Below, in pieces: positions 5,596-6,497 of a stretch of DNA of 6,497 bases. The position numbers and the translations under genes are program-made. The notes beneath the pieces are model-generated. The model did no database searches and had not been told where the DNA came from. It worked only from the letters and a program-made list of their open reading frames with translations. Position 1 is the stretch's first letter; the number at the start of each line of letters is the position of its first letter. The stretch comes from an uncultured Chloroflexota bacterium (GTDB taxonomy: Bacteria > Chloroflexota > Anaerolineae > Caldilineales > Caldilineaceae): positions 1-6,497 of the forward strand of contig CAIOHJ010000128.1 in NCBI GenBank assembly GCA_903858085.1, in the 5' to 3' direction.

Positions 5596-6309
5596 TCAGG
5601 GCGCTTCTGGGGCCAACACCCTGTCGAGCTGTTCGTCTTCAGCCCGCTCCAAAGAGGGCAACTCCTGCAGCCGGGTCAACCCAAAATGGTGCATAAACAG
5701 CTCGGTGACCCCGTAGCGCACCGGGCGGCCCGGCGCGTCGAGCCGGTCGAACTCCTCGAGCAGGCCGCGCTGCAGCAGCGAGCGCAGCAGGCCGGAACAG
5801 TCCACGCCCCGCACTGCCTCGATCTGGGCGCGTGTCACTGGCTGACGATAGGCCACGATCGCCAGCGTCTCCAGCGCCGGGCTGCTCAGCCGGGCAGTCG
5901 TCTCCAGCGTGAGGAAGCTTTCGATCAGGGGCGCTGCAGCCGGCACGGTCACAAGCTGAAAACGCCCGTTGCGTTCTGCCAGCCGCAGCCCACGCCCGGC
6001 AGCTTGATACCCCGCTTCGAGGCCGCTCAGTTCTGCCTCGACCTGCTCGACCGCAACGTGGAGTGCCCGCGCCAGCTGGGCAGCCTCGACCGGCGCGTCG
6101 GCGACAAAGAGCAGGCTCTCCAACGCACTTTGCAACGACAGCGCATCCTGCCCCTCCGTACCGGGTGCCCCGCGGCCAGCAGCCTCTGCCCGCCGCAGCT
6201 GCCCGCTGTGTTCTGGCTTCTGGGGGGCCGCCACTGCGCTGGGCGGGTGTCTGTTCTGGGATGTCACGGCAGCCGTCGGGGCGTCTTGGGTCTCGGCATG
6301 GCCGCTCAT
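5596..6309 (-). CDS. scpB: ScpB, condensin regulatory subunit
   Basis: ScpB pairs with ScpA to bridge the heads of the SMC ATPase in the condensin that compacts and separates chromosomes. It folds as two winged helices. The conserved core runs from about residue 57: LQSALESLLFVADAPVEAAQ (59-78) opens the first winged helix, and the family signature follows as ALETLAIVAYRQPVTRAQIE (145-164), RGVDCSGLLRSLLQRGLLEE (167-186), DAPGRPVRYGVT (191-202) and FMHHFGL (205-211). Before the core lies an extension of about 56 residues, rich in Ala, Pro, Gly and Gln, that ordinary ScpB proteins lack. The start is taken at ATG 6307-6309, whose ATGA overlaps the stop of the upstream gene; a GTG three codons earlier is possible. 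The total of 237 residues is slightly long for the family because of the extension. Translation is probably coupled to the upstream gene. scpA is not in the window. Confidence 0.93.
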   Translation of the reverse strand: MSGHAETQDAPTAAVTSQNRHPPSAVAAPQKPEHSGQLRRAEAAGRGAPGTEGQDALSLQSALESLLFVADAPVEAAQLARALHVAVEQVEAELSGLEAGYQAAGRGLRLAERNGRFQLVTVPAAAPLIESFLTLETTARLSSPALETLAIVAYRQPVTRAQIEAVRGVDCSGLLRSLLQRGLLEEFDRLDAPGRPVRYGVTELFMHHFGLTRLQELPSLERAEDEQLDRVLAPEAP

Positions 6310-6497
6310 GGGCGCCACTCGGGGGTAAAAGGGGCACAGCGAATGTGTACATCCAGTTTGCCCAGACGCAGCCCCATGTCCTGCTCGACCACGGTGCGGG
6401 TCACATCGACCACCTCGTCGGTTTTGAGGGGCACATCGATGTGGGGAGCTGCCTCGATTTCCAGCCGGATGTCGACGGTGCTGCCGCGCGGCCGCAC
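6306..6497 (-). CDS. C-terminal part of an Asp23/AmaP-like protein (5' end outside the window)
   Basis: The reading frame is open from the right edge to TGA at 6306-6308, showing 64 codons with the stop. The GTG at the very edge is probably an internal codon. The visible part alternates strand and helix as Asp23/Gls24-type domains do: VRPRGSTVDIRLEIEAAPHI, then VPLKTDEVVDVTRTVVEQDM, then GLRLGKLDVHIR. This resembles the C-terminal domain of the alkaline-shock membrane anchor protein AmaP. Such proteins hold Asp23-type proteins at the membrane in other bacteria. The stop shares bases with the scpB start (ATGA), so the two are one transcription unit. The family call rests on a short fragment and on pattern memory. 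Confidence 0.55.
   Translation of the reverse strand: MRPRGSTVDIRLEIEAAPHIDVPLKTDEVVDVTRTVVEQDMGLRLGKLDVHIRCAPFTPEWRP

Noticed and set aside
815..5870. Nine CGATCG words across the window, more than the roughly two expected from base composition, recalling the HIP1 repeats of cyanobacteria.
   Set aside because: The flanks vary, most copies lie in codons, and the full GCGATCGC octamer is not enriched. Codon preference explains it well enough without a genome-wide count.

Overview
The window is GC-rich bacterial DNA in which every credible gene lies on the minus strand, so it is read from the right edge to the left. Seven protein genes fill it, two of them cut by the window edges, and no gap exceeds 150 bases. 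I see no rRNA, tRNA, CRISPR array, insertion sequence or phage gene. The family mix (a COG4260-type SPFH protein, a DUF2207 membrane protein, an Asp23/AmaP-like domain and ScpB), the high GC and the Ala/Gly-rich style suggest a Chloroflexota bacterium of the Anaerolineae/Caldilineae type. That placement is inference from general resemblance; no marker gene is present.

Right part (5596-6497): the 3' end of an Asp23/AmaP-like gene overlaps the start of scpB (condensin regulatory subunit) by an ATGA junction. scpB is followed by a hairpin with a T tract that looks like an intrinsic terminator. Its T tract directly abuts an extended -10 promoter (TGGTATGAT, 5533-5541) for the next group of genes, and the hairpin DNA also forms a 14-bp direct repeat.

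Centre and left (1-5483): a run of five genes in the same direction. In order of transcription they are a secreted/anchored DUF2207 membrane protein with a glycine-rich tail; a small protein with two membrane helices, a winged-helix-like segment and a four-cysteine zinc ribbon; an unrecognised 191-residue helical protein; an SPFH (stomatin/prohibitin-like) protein of the COG4260 type whose C-terminus is an excisionase-like helix-turn-helix; and an SppA-like S49 membrane protease that runs off the left edge.

The set resembles bacterial envelope-maintenance modules in which SPFH proteins, zinc-ribbon membrane proteins and PspA-like helical proteins work together, such as ydjFGHI of Bacillus subtilis. 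Here there is no PspA, the zinc ribbon usual in COG4260 proteins is absent from the SPFH protein while a zinc ribbon occurs in a neighbouring gene, and a membrane protease gene is added. A joint role in membrane-stress sensing or membrane-protein quality control is inference from domains and gene order.
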